Shown in pieces: positions 8,960 to 19,946 of a DNA stretch of 64,000 bases (its first letter is position 1; every line of letters starts with the position of its first letter). The translations under genes and the position numbers were made by a program. The notes under the pieces were generated by a model. That model was not told the origin of the DNA. It saw nothing but the letters and a program-made list of their open reading frames with translations, and ran no database searches. Source of the DNA: Kaistia geumhonensis (lineage in GTDB: Bacteria; Pseudomonadota; Alphaproteobacteria; Rhizobiales; Kaistiaceae). The stretch is taken from the NCBI RefSeq assembly GCF_030815145.1, contig NZ_JAUSWJ010000001.1, positions 4,206,501 through 4,270,500 on the forward strand, read 5' to 3'.

Positions 8960-9014
8960 GCGGTCATACCGCGAGCGCACAATAATGCACGGCACCGGCC
9001 AAGAAGGGCCGGTC
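8960..9014 (-). other. Structured greA leader: two inverted repeats
   Basis: Between carB and greA the minus strand holds CGCGGT-ATG-ACCGCG (8960-8974, six-base arms) and ACCGGCC/GGCCGGT (8995-9001 with 9008-9014, loop 6). They lie 34-88 bases upstream of the greA start. The gap has no ORF. They may form leader hairpins; neither has a U tract, so they are not clear terminators. Confidence 0.35.
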
Positions 9015-9147
9015 CCCTGGCTCTGACATCGACTGCAACATGGGGGGCGTGAACGCCGCTAGAAACGGCAGACGCTCCCTCCCCGGGCGCCTCGTCGGCT
9101 GGCCCGGAACAGGGAGTGTTGTCCACGTTCGCCCGGAGTGCAAGACC

Positions 9148-9170
9148 CGCCGGCGCAAAGAGCGCCGGCG
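9148..9170 (-). terminator. Hairpin downstream of carB
   Basis: A 9-bp perfect stem CGCCGGCGC/GCGCCGGCG with loop AAAGA lies 28 bases after the carB stop. On the minus strand it is followed by GGTCTT, with no real U run. It may be a weak or factor-assisted terminator, or an mRNA 3'-end stabiliser. Confidence 0.45.
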
Positions 9171-9197
9171 GCGTACCCCCTCGCAGCCCGATGTCGG

Positions 9198-12100
9198 TCA
9201 GGCCGCGCTGAAATAGGATTGCAGCGGCCGGACTTCCAGCACGCCGGTCGCATAGGCCTCGACGCCCTGTGCCGCCGCCACGGCGCCTGCCAGCGTCGTG
9301 TAGTAGGGAACCTTGTGCTGCAGCGCGGCCCTGCGCATCGCGCGGCTGTCGCCGAGCGCGCGGGCGCCTTCGGTCGTGTTGAAGACGAGCTGCACGTCGC
9401 CGTTCTTGATCGCGTCGACGATATGCGGCCGGCCTTCCAGCACCTTGTTGATCTTGGCGCAGGCGATGCCGTTCTCGGCGAGGAAGCGCTGCGTGCCCGA
9501 CGTGGCGATGATGCGGAAGCCGAGCGCTTCGAGGCGGCGCATCGATTCGACGATGCCCTCCTTGTCGCTGTCGCGCATTGAAACGAACACCGTGCCCGAG
9601 ACGGGGAGGGCGCTGCCGGCGCCGAGCTGGCTCTTGGCGAAGGCAACCTCATACGCGCGGTCGAGGCCCATGACCTCGCCCGTCGAGCGCATCTCCGGCC
9701 CGAGCAGGGTGTCGACGCCGGGGAAGCGCGCGAAGGGGAACACAGCTTCCTTGACGGCGATGTGGTCGTGCTTCTTCGCAACGAGGCCGAAGCTCGCGAG
9801 GCTTTCGCCGGCCATGATCCGCGAGGCGATCTTCGCAACGGGAAGGCCGATCGTCTTCGCCACGAAGGGCACCGTGCGCGAGGCGCGCGGGTTCACTTCG
9901 AGCACGTAGATCTCACCGTCCTTGATCGCGTACTGGACGTTCATCAGGCCGCCGACCTTCAGGGCCAGGGCCAGCTTCTTCGTCTGCGCTTCGAGTTCGG
10001 CAAGAGTTGCCTCGTCGAGCGAATGCGGCGGCAGCGAGCAGGCCGAGTCGCCCGAATGGATGCCGGCCTCCTCGATATGCTCCATGATGCCGGCGACGAA
10101 GACGTCCTTGCCGTCCGAGAGCGCATCGACGTCGATCTCGATGGCGTCGGAGAGGTAGCGGTCGAAGAGCAGCGGGTTCTTGCCGAGCAGCGTGTTGATC
10201 TGGCCGGTCTTGTCGTTCGGATAGCGCGCCTTGACGTCGGCCGGCACCAGCTCGGGCAGCGTGCCGAGCAGGTAGTCGCTGAGCGCCTCGTCCTGGCGGA
10301 TCACCTGCATCGCCCGACCGCCGAGCACATAGGAGGGGCGCACGACCAGCGGATAGCCGAGATCGGCGACCACGAGCCGCGCCTGCTCGACCGAATAGGC
10401 GATGCCGTTCTTCGGCTGGCGGATGGCGAGCTTCACCAGGAGCTTCTGGAAGCGGTCGCGATCCTCCGCGAGGTCGATCGCATCCGGCGAGGTACCGAGG
10501 ATCGGAACCCCGGCGGCTTCGAGCGCGCCGGCGAGCTTCAGCGGCGTCTGGCCGCCGAACTGGACGATGACGCCATGCAGCGTACCGTTCGAGGTCTCGG
10601 TGCGGATGATCTCCAGCACGTCCTCGGCGGTCAGTGGCTCGAAATAGAGGCGGTCCGAGGTGTCGTAGTCGGTCGACACGGTCTCGGGGTTGCAGTTGAC
10701 CATGATTGCTTCAAAGCCGGCATCGCGCAGCGCGAAGGCGGCATGGCAGCAACAATAGTCGAACTCGATGCCCTGGCCGATCCGGTTGGGACCGCCGCCG
10801 AGGATGATCACCTTCTTCCTGTCCGTCGGCTCGGCCTCGTCGGCCGCCGGTCCGACGAAGGGCGATTCGTAGGTCGAATACATGTAGGGCGTCGGCGAGG
10901 CGAACTCGGCCGCGCAGGTGTCGATGCGCTTGTAGACCGGATGGACGCCGAGCCTGCCGCGCAGCGCCGAAACATCGGCCTCGTTCTTGCCGACGAGCGC
11001 CGCGAGGCGCTGGTCCGAGAAGCCCATTGCCTTCAGCCGGCGCAGGCTGCCCGCGGTCGGCGGCAGGCCATGCGTGCGAACCTTCTCTTCCATCGCGATG
11101 ATCTGGCTGATCTCGCGCAGGAACCAGCGGTCGATGCGGCAGCTCTCGTGGATCTCCTCGACGGAGACGCCGAGCCGCATCGCCTGAGCCACCTTGAGCA
11201 GGCGGTCGGGCGTCGGCGTGCCAAGCGCAGCGCGGATGGCGTTCTTGTCGTCGCCCTGCCCGAGGCCGGGGATCTCGATCTCGTCGAGGCCGGAAAGACC
11301 CGTCTCGAGGCCGCGCAGCGCCTTCTGCAGCGATTCCTGGAAGGTGCGGCCGATGGCCATCACCTCGCCGACCGACTTCATGGCGGTGGTCAGCACGGGC
11401 GAGGCGCCGGGGAACTTCTCGAACGCGAAGCGCGGGATCTTGGTGACGACGTAGTCGATCGTCGGCTCGAAGGAAGCCGGGGTCGCGCCGCCGGTGATGT
11501 CGTTCTCGAGCTCGTCCAGCGTGTAGCCGACCGCGAGCTTCGCCGCGACCTTGGCGATCGGGAAGCCGGTCGCCTTCGAGGCGAGCGCCGAGGAGCGCGA
11601 CACGCGCGGGTTCATCTCGATGACGATCAGCCGGCCATCGGCCGGATTGACCGCGAACTGGACGTTGGAGCCGCCGGTCTCGACGCCGATCTCGCGCAGC
11701 ACCGCCAGCGAGGCGTCGCGCATGATCTGGTATTCCTTGTCGGTCAGCGTCAGCGCCGGGGCGACGGTGATCGAATCGCCGGTATGTACGCCCATCGGAT
11801 CGATGTTCTCGATGGAGCAGACGATGATGCAGTTGTCCGCCTTGTCGCGGACGACCTCCATCTCGAACTCCTTCCAGCCGAGCACCGATTCCTCGATCAG
11901 CACCTCGTTGGTCGGCGAGGCGTCGACGCCGCGCTCGACGATCTCGATGAACTCCTCGCGGGTATAGGCGATGCCGCCGCCGGTGCCGCCGAGCGTGAAG
12001 GAGGGGCGGATGATGGCCGGCAGGCCGATATCGTCGAGCGCGGGCAGGGCCTCGGTGAGCGAATGGGCGAGGCGCGAGCGCGGCGTCTCCAGCCCGATCT

Positions 12101-12530
12101 TCTTCATCGCGTCGCGGAAGAGCTCGCGATCCTCGGCCTTGTCGATCGCCTCGGCCGTGGCGCCGATCATCTCGACGCCGAACTTCTCGAGCACGCCCAT
12201 TTTCTTCAGTGACAGCGCGGTGTTCAGCGCCGTCTGTCCACCCATGGTCGGGAGGAGAACCAGCTTGTCGTCCGGCCGCTCGGTCCGCTCCTTCTCGATG
12301 ATCTTCGCCACGATCTCGGGCGTGATCGGCTCGATATAGGTCGCGTGCGCCAGATCCGGATCCGTCATGATCGTCGCCGGATTCGAATTGACGAGAACGA
12401 TCCGATAGCCCTCGTCCTTCAGCGCCTTGCAGGCCTGGGTTCCGGAATAGTCGAACTCGCAGGCCTGGCCGATGATGATCGGGCCGGCACCGATGATGAG
12501 GATCGACTGGATATCTGTGCGTTTCGGCAT
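9198..12530 (-). CDS. carB: Carbamoyl-phosphate synthase, large (ammonia) subunit
   Basis: 1110 residues, the complete two-fold internally repeated enzyme. It uses ammonia from CarA, bicarbonate and two ATP to make carbamoyl phosphate for arginine and pyrimidines. The first half has [20 protein letters not shown] at the N-terminus and the [21 protein letters not shown]-grasp motif. The second half repeats these ([19 protein letters not shown] and [19 protein letters not shown]). The C-terminal MGS-like domain, which binds allosteric effectors, starts near [14 protein letters not shown]. carA lies 11 kb away on the other strand, so the two subunits are unlinked here. Confidence 0.97.
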   Translation of the reverse strand: MPKRTDIQSILIIGAGPIIIGQACEFDYSGTQACKALKDEGYRIVLVNSNPATIMTDPDLAHATYIEPITPEIVAKIIEKERTERPDDKLVLLPTMGGQTALNTALSLKKMGVLEKFGVEMIGATAEAIDKAEDRELFRDAMKKIGLETPRSRLAHSLTEALPALDDIGLPAIIRPSFTLGGTGGGIAYTREEFIEIVERGVDASPTNEVLIEESVLGWKEFEMEVVRDKADNCIIVCSIENIDPMGVHTGDSITVAPALTLTDKEYQIMRDASLAVLREIGVETGGSNVQFAVNPADGRLIVIEMNPRVSRSSALASKATGFPIAKVAAKLAVGYTLDELENDITGGATPASFEPTIDYVVTKIPRFAFEKFPGASPVLTTAMKSVGEVMAIGRTFQESLQKALRGLETGLSGLDEIEIPGLGQGDDKNAIRAALGTPTPDRLLKVAQAMRLGVSVEEIHESCRIDRWFLREISQIIAMEEKVRTHGLPPTAGSLRRLKAMGFSDQRLAALVGKNEADVSALRGRLGVHPVYKRIDTCAAEFASPTPYMYSTYESPFVGPAADEAEPTDRKKVIILGGGPNRIGQGIEFDYCCCHAAFALRDAGFEAIMVNCNPETVSTDYDTSDRLYFEPLTAEDVLEIIRTETSNGTLHGVIVQFGGQTPLKLAGALEAAGVPILGTSPDAIDLAEDRDRFQKLLVKLAIRQPKNGIAYSVEQARLVVADLGYPLVVRPSYVLGGRAMQVIRQDEALSDYLLGTLPELVPADVKARYPNDKTGQINTLLGKNPLLFDRYLSDAIEIDVDALSDGKDVFVAGIMEHIEEAGIHSGDSACSLPPHSLDEATLAELEAQTKKLALALKVGGLMNVQYAIKDGEIYVLEVNPRASRTVPFVAKTIGLPVAKIASRIMAGESLASFGLVAKKHDHIAVKEAVFPFARFPGVDTLLGPEMRSTGEVMGLDRAYEVAFAKSQLGAGSALPVSGTVFVSMRDSDKEGIVESMRRLEALGFRIIATSGTQRFLAENGIACAKINKVLEGRPHIVDAIKNGDVQLVFNTTEGARALGDSRAMRRAALQHKVPYYTTLAGAVAAAQGVEAYATGVLEVRPLQSYFSAA

Positions 12531-12756
12531 GTCGTCTCGCGCGTGGCAGCGTGCCGCGCGCGAGGGCGCGCAGGCTGGCGGCAGGCTTCGTTGAAGGCTG
12601 GAGCGGCCTTATAGGGGAAAAGGGGAGGAGGGGGAACCCCCGGAACCTTGCCGGTCCCCCGGTGTTGCAGCGGCATGGCGCGCGGCGCTAGCTTCGCCGT
12701 GCGACAGTGTCACTGCGGTTCTCGTGTCGAGGCCGCGACCGGGGGGAGGACGCTCG
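12531..12756. other. Divergent intergenic region carB / metallopeptidase with G-tract element
   Basis: 226 bases without a gene. The + strand has a purine run with GGGGAGGAGGGGG (about 12622-12634) running into GGGGG-AA-CCCCC (12630-12641), followed by CCGGAACCTTGCCGG. In the carB mRNA leader this reads as a C-rich stretch containing CCUCCUCCCC plus a short hairpin, 85-125 bases before the carB start. The metallopeptidase ribosome binding site GGAGGA is at 12745-12750. Confidence 0.4.
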
Positions 12757-13680
12757 ATGCGGCTCGATAACCAGCGCGAAAGCAGCAATGTCGAGGATCG
12801 CCGTTCCAGCGGCGGCGGATTTGGTGGTGGCGGTTTCCGCCGCGCCGGCATGGGCGGTGGCGGCATCCCGCTGCGCGGCGGCTCGCTCGTCACCATCGCC
12901 GTCCTGATCGGCATCGGCTGGCTGGTGTTCGGAATCAATCCGCTGCACATGCTGTCGATCCTGACCGGCGGCGGTGGCTACACCGACAGCCAGAGCTACC
13001 AGCCGTCGCAGCCGTCCGGCGGCACCGCCGCGAGCGGCCAGAACGATCCCGGGCGCCAGTTCGTCGCGAAGGTACTCGGCTCGACGGAGGATGTCTGGTC
13101 CGAGATTTTTGCCTCGGCCAACAAATCGTATCAGCCGGCGCCGCTCGTCCTCTTCCGCGGCACCACGGTTTCGGCCTGCGGTCAGGCCAGTTCGGCGTCG
13201 GGTCCGTTCTATTGCCCGAACGACGGTAAGGTCTATATCGACCTCGCCTTCTATGACGAGCTGCGCAGCCGCTTCGGGGCGCCCGGCGATTTCGCGCAGG
13301 CCTACGTGATCGCCCATGAGGTCGGGCACCATGTTCAGGACCTTATCGGCGTGCTTCCGGAGTTCAACCGCCAGCGCCAGACCGCTTCGCGCGCCGAAGC
13401 GAACGAGATGTCGGTGCGCGTCGAGCTTCAGGCGGACTGCTTTGCCGGCATCTGGGCCAACAAGACCGACCAGAAGGGCATGCTGGAAGCGGGCGACATC
13501 GACGAGGCGCTCAACGCCGCGACACAGATCGGCGACGACACGATCCAGAAGCGCACGCAGGGCCACGTCGTGCCGGACAGCTTCACCCACGGCACCTCCG
13601 CGCAGCGCAGTGCTTGGTTCAAGCGCGGCTACGAATCGGGCCGGATGGAGGCCTGTGACACCTTTTCGGGATCGATCTAG
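12757..13680 (+). CDS. Neutral zinc metallopeptidase, YpfJ / KPN_02809 family
   Basis: 307 residues, anchored in the inner membrane by one helix (residues 43-60) after a glycine-rich cytoplasmic N-terminus. The rest should face the periplasm and carries the zincin motif H187-E-x2-H191-H, with ELQADCFAG about 55 residues later supplying the third-ligand region. MRLDNQRESSNVEDRR is the characteristic N-terminus of the family. Start at 12757 follows GGGGGGAGGA with 6 bases of spacing. Function in bacteria is poorly known. It is divergent from carB and converges on the esterase-like gene. Confidence 0.9.
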   Translation: MRLDNQRESSNVEDRRSSGGGFGGGGFRRAGMGGGGIPLRGGSLVTIAVLIGIGWLVFGINPLHMLSILTGGGGYTDSQSYQPSQPSGGTAASGQNDPGRQFVAKVLGSTEDVWSEIFASANKSYQPAPLVLFRGTTVSACGQASSASGPFYCPNDGKVYIDLAFYDELRSRFGAPGDFAQAYVIAHEVGHHVQDLIGVLPEFNRQRQTASRAEANEMSVRVELQADCFAGIWANKTDQKGMLEAGDIDEALNAATQIGDDTIQKRTQGHVVPDSFTHGTSAQRSAWFKRGYESGRMEACDTFSGSI

Positions 13681-13706
13681 TCGGCTGTGGGTCGATCCGG
13701 CGGTGG

Positions 13707-14633
13707 TCAGTAGCCGTTCGCGGCGAGCATCCAGTTGATGACCTGCCGCCAGTCCGTCATGCGGATCGGGGTACCGTGGCTCCCGGTCTGGAAGAGCACG
13801 AATTTCGAGGGATAGCCGGGGGCGGCGCCGCGGATCCTCTCGAAGAAGCTGGCCTGATCCTGCCAGGCGAAGACGTTGTCGGCGCTGCCATGGCCGAAAT
13901 AGAGCGGAATGGGCCGGCCACCTGTCATCGCGGCGGTGGACAGGAAGCCGTCATCGGGCATCGAGCCGAGCAGCAGCATGCCCGAGATCACAGAGGCAGC
14001 CTGCGGATCGTCGGCCAGCTGCCAGCAGAGCTTGCCACCATAGGAGCCGCAGGCGAGGAAAATCGGCGCACCCGGCGAGCGGCCGGCGAAATCGAGCATC
14101 AGGGATTTCACGTCGGCCGCGCCCCTGGCGCCGAAATCGCTGAAGTCCGGCGAGAGATAGATGCCGCCGGCGTTCACGACCATGTTCTTGATGCGGTTGA
14201 AATTGCCGCCGAAGCTCCAGTCGTCGGCGCCGAGGAAGCGGGTGCCGTTCTGCCCGTGCAGGAAGATGACGATCATCGTCGCCTCCCGCTTGAGGTTCCC
14301 GACGCCGACGAAGCGCAGCTTGCGGCCGTTGCCGCCCGAATAGTCGTAGTGGGCCTGCTGCCAGTTGACGCCCGTCGAGACGTATTTCCACTGCACCTTC
14401 TTCTCGGGCACCGTGTCGCGCTGGTGGATGTCGCGTTGCTTGTCGTAGTCGACGACGACGAAGTCGCCACCTTCCCGCGTCTCGATGATGCCGGGAAAGG
14501 CGAAGAGGCTGTCCTTCTGCGGCGGCAGGCGGAGCGCCGCGGCCTCGCCCGCCGAAAACAGAAGCGCGGCGGCGACGGCCAGCGCAGTCAGGCGCGCGCC
14601 GCGGCGCTTGGTCTCTTTCGTGGCGGCCATCAT
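13707..14633 (-). CDS. Secreted alpha/beta-hydrolase (esterase/depolymerase-like)
   Basis: 308 residues with an N-terminal signal peptide (hydrophobic core 17-33, cleavage near the AAA site). A likely catalytic triad is S197 in ACGSYGGK, D252 in GHGSADNVF and H286 in TGSHGTP; FLHGQNG near 124-130 would form the oxyanion region. The order and spacing fit a serine hydrolase of the alpha/beta fold, similar in outline to polyhydroxyalkanoate depolymerases and feruloyl esterases. The substrate cannot be told. The first residue of the GxSxG elbow is Cys here. Start could be the first or second of two adjacent ATG codons. It is divergent from the proline-rich gene. Confidence 0.7.
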   Translation of the reverse strand: MMAATKETKRRGARLTALAVAAALLFSAGEAAALRLPPQKDSLFAFPGIIETREGGDFVVVDYDKQRDIHQRDTVPEKKVQWKYVSTGVNWQQAHYDYSGGNGRKLRFVGVGNLKREATMIVIFLHGQNGTRFLGADDWSFGGNFNRIKNMVVNAGGIYLSPDFSDFGARGAADVKSLMLDFAGRSPGAPIFLACGSYGGKLCWQLADDPQAASVISGMLLLGSMPDDGFLSTAAMTGGRPIPLYFGHGSADNVFAWQDQASFFERIRGAAPGYPSKFVLFQTGSHGTPIRMTDWRQVINWMLAANGY

Positions 14634-14875
14634 GGCGGCAAATCCCCGAGGGTGGCGTCGGCGCGGAGGATCGCATCACCGATGCCGATCGCCAACCCCG
14701 CCCGCTCGTTCAGACGCGGTTCAGGGCTGCCGACCCATGAAGGAAGCGTATTGCCCCGCCGGCGCCGCGCCGATGTCGCGAGCTTGCCGTCTTCGGCGCT
14801 TCAGATGCCGGCGATTCACGGGAGCGAATCGGCCACGCGCGACTTGTGGCGTGTGGTGGAAAGGAAATGGTGCGG

Positions 14876-17104
14876 ATGAACATCTGGGCATTGACCGGAG
14901 CGGCCGTGATCGGCGGCGTGGTGGTGGCGAGCGCGGGCGTGATGACCGGCGTGATCGAGCTTCCCTATTCGGTGCAGATCACGCCGAAGCAGCAGGCCGC
15001 CGTCCAGCTGCCGCCGGGCGAGGAGCCCGCCGAGGCAGAGCCGCCGGCGGCCGCGGAGCCTGAGCCCGAAGCCCCGCAGCCTGTCGCCGCGGCGCCAGCG
15101 CCCGTCGCCCCGGCGCCGCAGCCCGTCGCGGTCGCGCCGCCGCCGAAGCCGCGCCCGAAGCCGGTGATCGCGCGGCCGCAGCCGACGGCGCCGCAGCCCA
15201 TTCCCGTCGTCAGCCAGCCTTCGCAGAACAACCCGGCCGGCGATATCGACTATTTCTTCGACGCGCTCGCGCCCTATGGCCAGTGGGTCGCCGATCCGTC
15301 CTACGGCTATGTCTTCGTGCCCTATCGGCGCGGCGCCGGCTGGCGTCCCTATCAGGAAGGGCAGTGGATCTGGACCGACGACTATGGCTGGTACTGGCAG
15401 TCCAACGAGCCGTTCGGCTGGGCGACCTACCACTACGGCCGCTGGGACTATAATCCCGACTATGGCTGGTTCTGGGTTCCCGGCGATGTCTGGTCGCCGG
15501 CCTGGGTGACGTTCCGCACCGGTGGTGGCGTGATCGGCTGGGCCCCGGTCGCGCCGGATCGGCCGGGCTATGCCTATGGCATGCCGCGCCGCTACCAGCC
15601 GCCGGTCGCCGAAAGCTGGGTGTTCGTCGACGAGCGCAGCTTCGCCGGTCAGCCGGTGGGGCGCCGCGCCGCGCCGATCGGCCAGATCGACGATTATCTC
15701 GGCCGCGCCGGCGATGCGAGCCGCCCGCGCTACGCGGATGGCCGCTTCTACAACGCCCCGATCGGCCGTCCCGCCGGACCGCCCCGCGAGATCATCTATG
15801 TCGACCGCCAGGACGACATCTTCGAGGACGATCGCGGCGGCCGGATCGGCGTGTTCCGGCCGCGGATCGAGGATGGTCGTTTTGATCGCAGGCCCGACCG
15901 CTATGTCGAGGATGTGCCGCGCGAGGATCGCAGCCTGATCCGGCAATATGTGCCGCAGAGCGGATCGCCCATGGACGGTCTTTCGGCGGCGCTTCTCTCG
16001 GTGCTGGCCCCCAACGAGCGCCAGGACCTCGTCAACGCGCGCCAGCAGCAGGACGGCAACGCGCTGCAGACGAAGATCCGGCAGCTCGAGGCCGAGAAGG
16101 CGGCGATGGTCGAGCAGCAGCGCCAGGCCGCGGCCAGCCGTCAGGCCGAGATCGACGCCGCCGTGAAGAAGGCCGAAGCCGAGCGGCAGGCCGAGCAGGA
16201 CCGTATACGCAAGGAGCGCGAGGCGAAGGCCCCGGCGGTTCTCGAGAAAGTCGGTAACCCGCCGCCAGCCGCTCCGCCGGCCCAGCCTCAGCAGCCCCCG
16301 CAGCAGCCGCCTGCGCCCGGCGGGGAGCCTCCGGCGAAGCCTCGTCCGGAGAAGCCCCGACCGGCCGACGGCGCCGTGCAGCAACCGCAGCCTGCCGCGC
16401 CCGGCCAGCCGGCGCCGCCCAAGGACGCGCCTAACAAGGAAGCGCCGCCCGAGGATACACCCAAGCCGCAGCCGCCGGCAGAACCGGCGCCGCCTGCTGT
16501 GGAGCCTGCGCCCCCTGCTGCCGCGACGCCCCCGCCGGCCGAACCCGCACCGGCGCCGGCCGCGGAGCCGGTGAAGCCTAAGCCGCCGAAGAAGGAGCCC
16601 ACGCCGGAACCGCCGGCGGAGCCTGGACCTCCGGCTGTCGAGCCAGCGCCGCCGGCCGAGCCCGCGCCGGCACCGGCCGAGGAGCCCGCAAAGCCGAAGC
16701 CGCCGAAGAAGGAGCCCAAGGCGGAGCAGCCGGCGGAGCCTGCACCTCCGGCTGTCGAGCCGGCGCCCCCGGCTGAGCCCGCGCCGACGCCCACCGAGGA
16801 GCCGGCTCAGCCGAAACCACCGAAGAATGAGCCCAAGGCGGAGCAGCCGGCCGAGCCCGCGCCTCCGGCAGCCGAACCGGCCCCCGCGGCCGAGCCGGAA
16901 CCGCCGGCGGAGCCTGCGCCGCCCGCCGCCGAGCCGGCCAGACCGGAGCCGCCAAAGGCCGATCAACCTGCCGAGCCTGCACCGCCGCCCGCGTCGGAGC
17001 CGGCGCGCGAACCGGAAGCGAAGCCGGAGCCGCCTCCGGCCGAGCCTCCGCCCTGCCCGGAAGGCATGCAGCTGGACTCGCAGGGCATTTGCGCCGCGCC
17101 CTGA
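14876..17104 (+). CDS. Proline-rich envelope protein with DUF6600-type aromatic domain
   Basis: 742 residues, probably membrane-anchored and periplasmic. Layout: a hydrophobic helix (4-27); a Pro/Ala-rich stretch (about 44-115); an aromatic domain (about 122-235) built from repeated YGQWV, GWRPY, WIWTDDYGWYW and GWFWVPG motifs typical of the DUF6600 family; an acidic and basic region; a short coiled coil (about 390-455, KIRQLEAEKAAMVEQQ); and a 280-residue Pro/Glu/Lys tail with a 39-residue repeat. It ends CPEGMQLDSQGICAAP with two cysteines. I chose ATG 14876, since AAGGA lies 10 bases upstream; GTG 14870 is possible. The long PE/PK tail could span the peptidoglycan. Function unknown. Confidence 0.75.
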   Translation: MNIWALTGAAVIGGVVVASAGVMTGVIELPYSVQITPKQQAAVQLPPGEEPAEAEPPAAAEPEPEAPQPVAAAPAPVAPAPQPVAVAPPPKPRPKPVIARPQPTAPQPIPVVSQPSQNNPAGDIDYFFDALAPYGQWVADPSYGYVFVPYRRGAGWRPYQEGQWIWTDDYGWYWQSNEPFGWATYHYGRWDYNPDYGWFWVPGDVWSPAWVTFRTGGGVIGWAPVAPDRPGYAYGMPRRYQPPVAESWVFVDERSFAGQPVGRRAAPIGQIDDYLGRAGDASRPRYADGRFYNAPIGRPAGPPREIIYVDRQDDIFEDDRGGRIGVFRPRIEDGRFDRRPDRYVEDVPREDRSLIRQYVPQSGSPMDGLSAALLSVLAPNERQDLVNARQQQDGNALQTKIRQLEAEKAAMVEQQRQAAASRQAEIDAAVKKAEAERQAEQDRIRKEREAKAPAVLEKVGNPPPAAPPAQPQQPPQQPPAPGGEPPAKPRPEKPRPADGAVQQPQPAAPGQPAPPKDAPNKEAPPEDTPKPQPPAEPAPPAVEPAPPAAATPPPAEPAPAPAAEPVKPKPPKKEPTPEPPAEPGPPAVEPAPPAEPAPAPAEEPAKPKPPKKEPKAEQPAEPAPPAVEPAPPAEPAPTPTEEPAQPKPPKNEPKAEQPAEPAPPAAEPAPAAEPEPPAEPAPPAAEPARPEPPKADQPAEPAPPPASEPAREPEAKPEPPPAEPPPCPEGMQLDSQGICAAP
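16475..16990 (+). repeat. Tandem coding repeat, about 39 residues (117 bp), four imperfect copies
   Basis: Within the proline-rich gene, four consecutive units share the pattern PAEPAPPAVEPAPPAEPAP, then an EEPAKPKPPKKEPKAEQ segment. Units 2 and 3 are almost identical and the outer units have drifted. High-identity adjacent copies suggest expansion by slippage or unequal recombination, so unit number may vary between strains. Confidence 0.75.
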
Positions 17105-17124
17105 ACGGCACTCCATGAACGACA

Positions 17125-17148
17125 AAGGGCGGCCGAGAGGCCGCCCTT
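17125..17148. terminator. Bidirectional Rho-independent terminator
   Basis: A 10-bp stem AAGGGCGGCC/GGCCGCCCTT with a GAGA tetraloop sits between the convergent proline-rich and hlyU genes. It has a T-rich tail on the + strand (CTTCTTGCTT) and a short T run on the minus strand. Confidence 0.85.
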
Positions 17149-17168
17149 CTTGCTTGGTCGCTGAAGCG

Positions 17169-17465
17169 TCAGCGCTGCTCGGCGTAAATGCGGTCGCCCT
17201 GCTCGTCGATGATCTGCTGACCCTTGATGACGATCAGCGAGACCGCGTCCTCACGGCTCGAATGCTTGTCGACGCGGACGAAGCGGTAGCTCTTCAGGAC
17301 GCCGCCGATCTCCTTCTCGATCGTGCCGGCGGTCTGGAACTGCGCGCCCTGCTTCATCGGCGTCGGGCGGATGAGATGTCCCTTGTACTCGACCGCCTCG
17401 CTGTCGGCGCCCTTGTCGCCGCCATCCGACGAGCCTCCGAAAAGCTTCTTCAGGAACGAGACCAT
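17169..17465 (-). CDS. HlyU-family protein
   Basis: 98 residues. After a short basic N-terminus (MVSFLKKLFGG) comes the HlyU domain (about 22-96): AVEYKGHLIRPTPM, then FQTAGTIEKEI and SYRFVRVDKHSSREDAVSLIVIKGQQIIDEQGDRIY. In Vibrio HlyU is a haemolysin activator of the ArsR fold, but the alphaproteobacterial Pfam HlyU proteins of this length are a different, uncharacterised group, so a regulator role should not be assumed. It has a GGAG-like site upstream and lies downstream of the Uma2 remnant. Confidence 0.75.
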   Translation of the reverse strand: MVSFLKKLFGGSSDGGDKGADSEAVEYKGHLIRPTPMKQGAQFQTAGTIEKEIGGVLKSYRFVRVDKHSSREDAVSLIVIKGQQIIDEQGDRIYAEQR

Positions 17466-17532
17466 TCAGCACCTCTTTGGGGAGTATCGTTGTGGGGTGT
17501 CGGGCTGTCTGCCTGCGGCGCCGACGCGCCGG

Positions 17533-17730
17533 CTAATCCTCGATGCGCAGATCGGCGAGCCGAAGCGCGAATTCGCTCTGCGCGAAATGCACCGGAACGA
17601 GCTCTCCGCCGATCAGGTCGATCCTCTCGCCGTCGCGGATCAGCCCCACCTCGCCCATGCGCTCGTCATCCTTCACCGTGAAGGTGCGGCGGGGCAGGTC
17701 GTCCGTTCCGGCAAGGGCACGCATGTTCAT
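17533..17730 (-). pseudogene. Uma2-family endonuclease remnant
   Basis: A 65-codon ORF whose middle (about residues 15-45, RRTFTVKDDERMGEVGLIRD then ERIDLIGGELVPV) resembles the N-terminus of Uma2 (DUF820) restriction-endonuclease-like proteins, which usually read TVxDxxRMxEAGI...ERVELIEGEIV. A full Uma2 protein is about 190 residues; here the catalytic core is missing and the last residues (FALRLADLRIED) resemble the Uma2 C-terminus, suggesting an internal deletion that kept the frame. No ribosome binding site precedes either candidate ATG (17730 or 17724). It could also be a short unrelated ORF. Confidence 0.5.
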
Positions 17731-17748
17731 GAGGGCAATATAATGCGA

Positions 17749-17774
17749 AAGGGCCGCCCTCGCGAGCGGCCCTT
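17749..17774 (-). terminator. rpoD terminator
   Basis: A 9-bp stem AAGGGCCGC/GCGGCCCTT with an 8-base loop begins 26 bases after the rpoD stop; on the minus strand it is followed by TTTCGCATTAT. Confidence 0.75.
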
Positions 17775-17800
17775 GGATCTCTTGCCAGCGGTTCTGCCGA

Positions 17801-19777
<1,977 letters not shown>

Positions 19778-19946
19778 GCTCTTCTCCGTCCTGGCGGGCG
19801 GGGCGCCAGATGCTGCATCCGTCGCGCCCGCGGGCCGTCCATCGATTGCAGCGGCCGCGGACGAAACTGCCCGAGCCGCGAATCACTTCGTCAGAAATAG
19901 GTGCCGTGTCTTAAGTGACGCCTAACCATGCCGGTTCCCGACACCT

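Noticed and set aside
9762-12212. An 816-codon + strand frame inside carB
   Set aside because: Pure antisense of a fully conserved gene, with biased composition and no recognisable domain. The same holds for the long frames opposite rpoD (17843-19900) and the FGGY kinase (54144-56351).
16475-16990. The repeated region as a CRISPR array or noncoding satellite
   Set aside because: Repeat units are contiguous, 117 bp long, in frame and encode a Pro/Glu/Lys-rich tail; there are no spacers.
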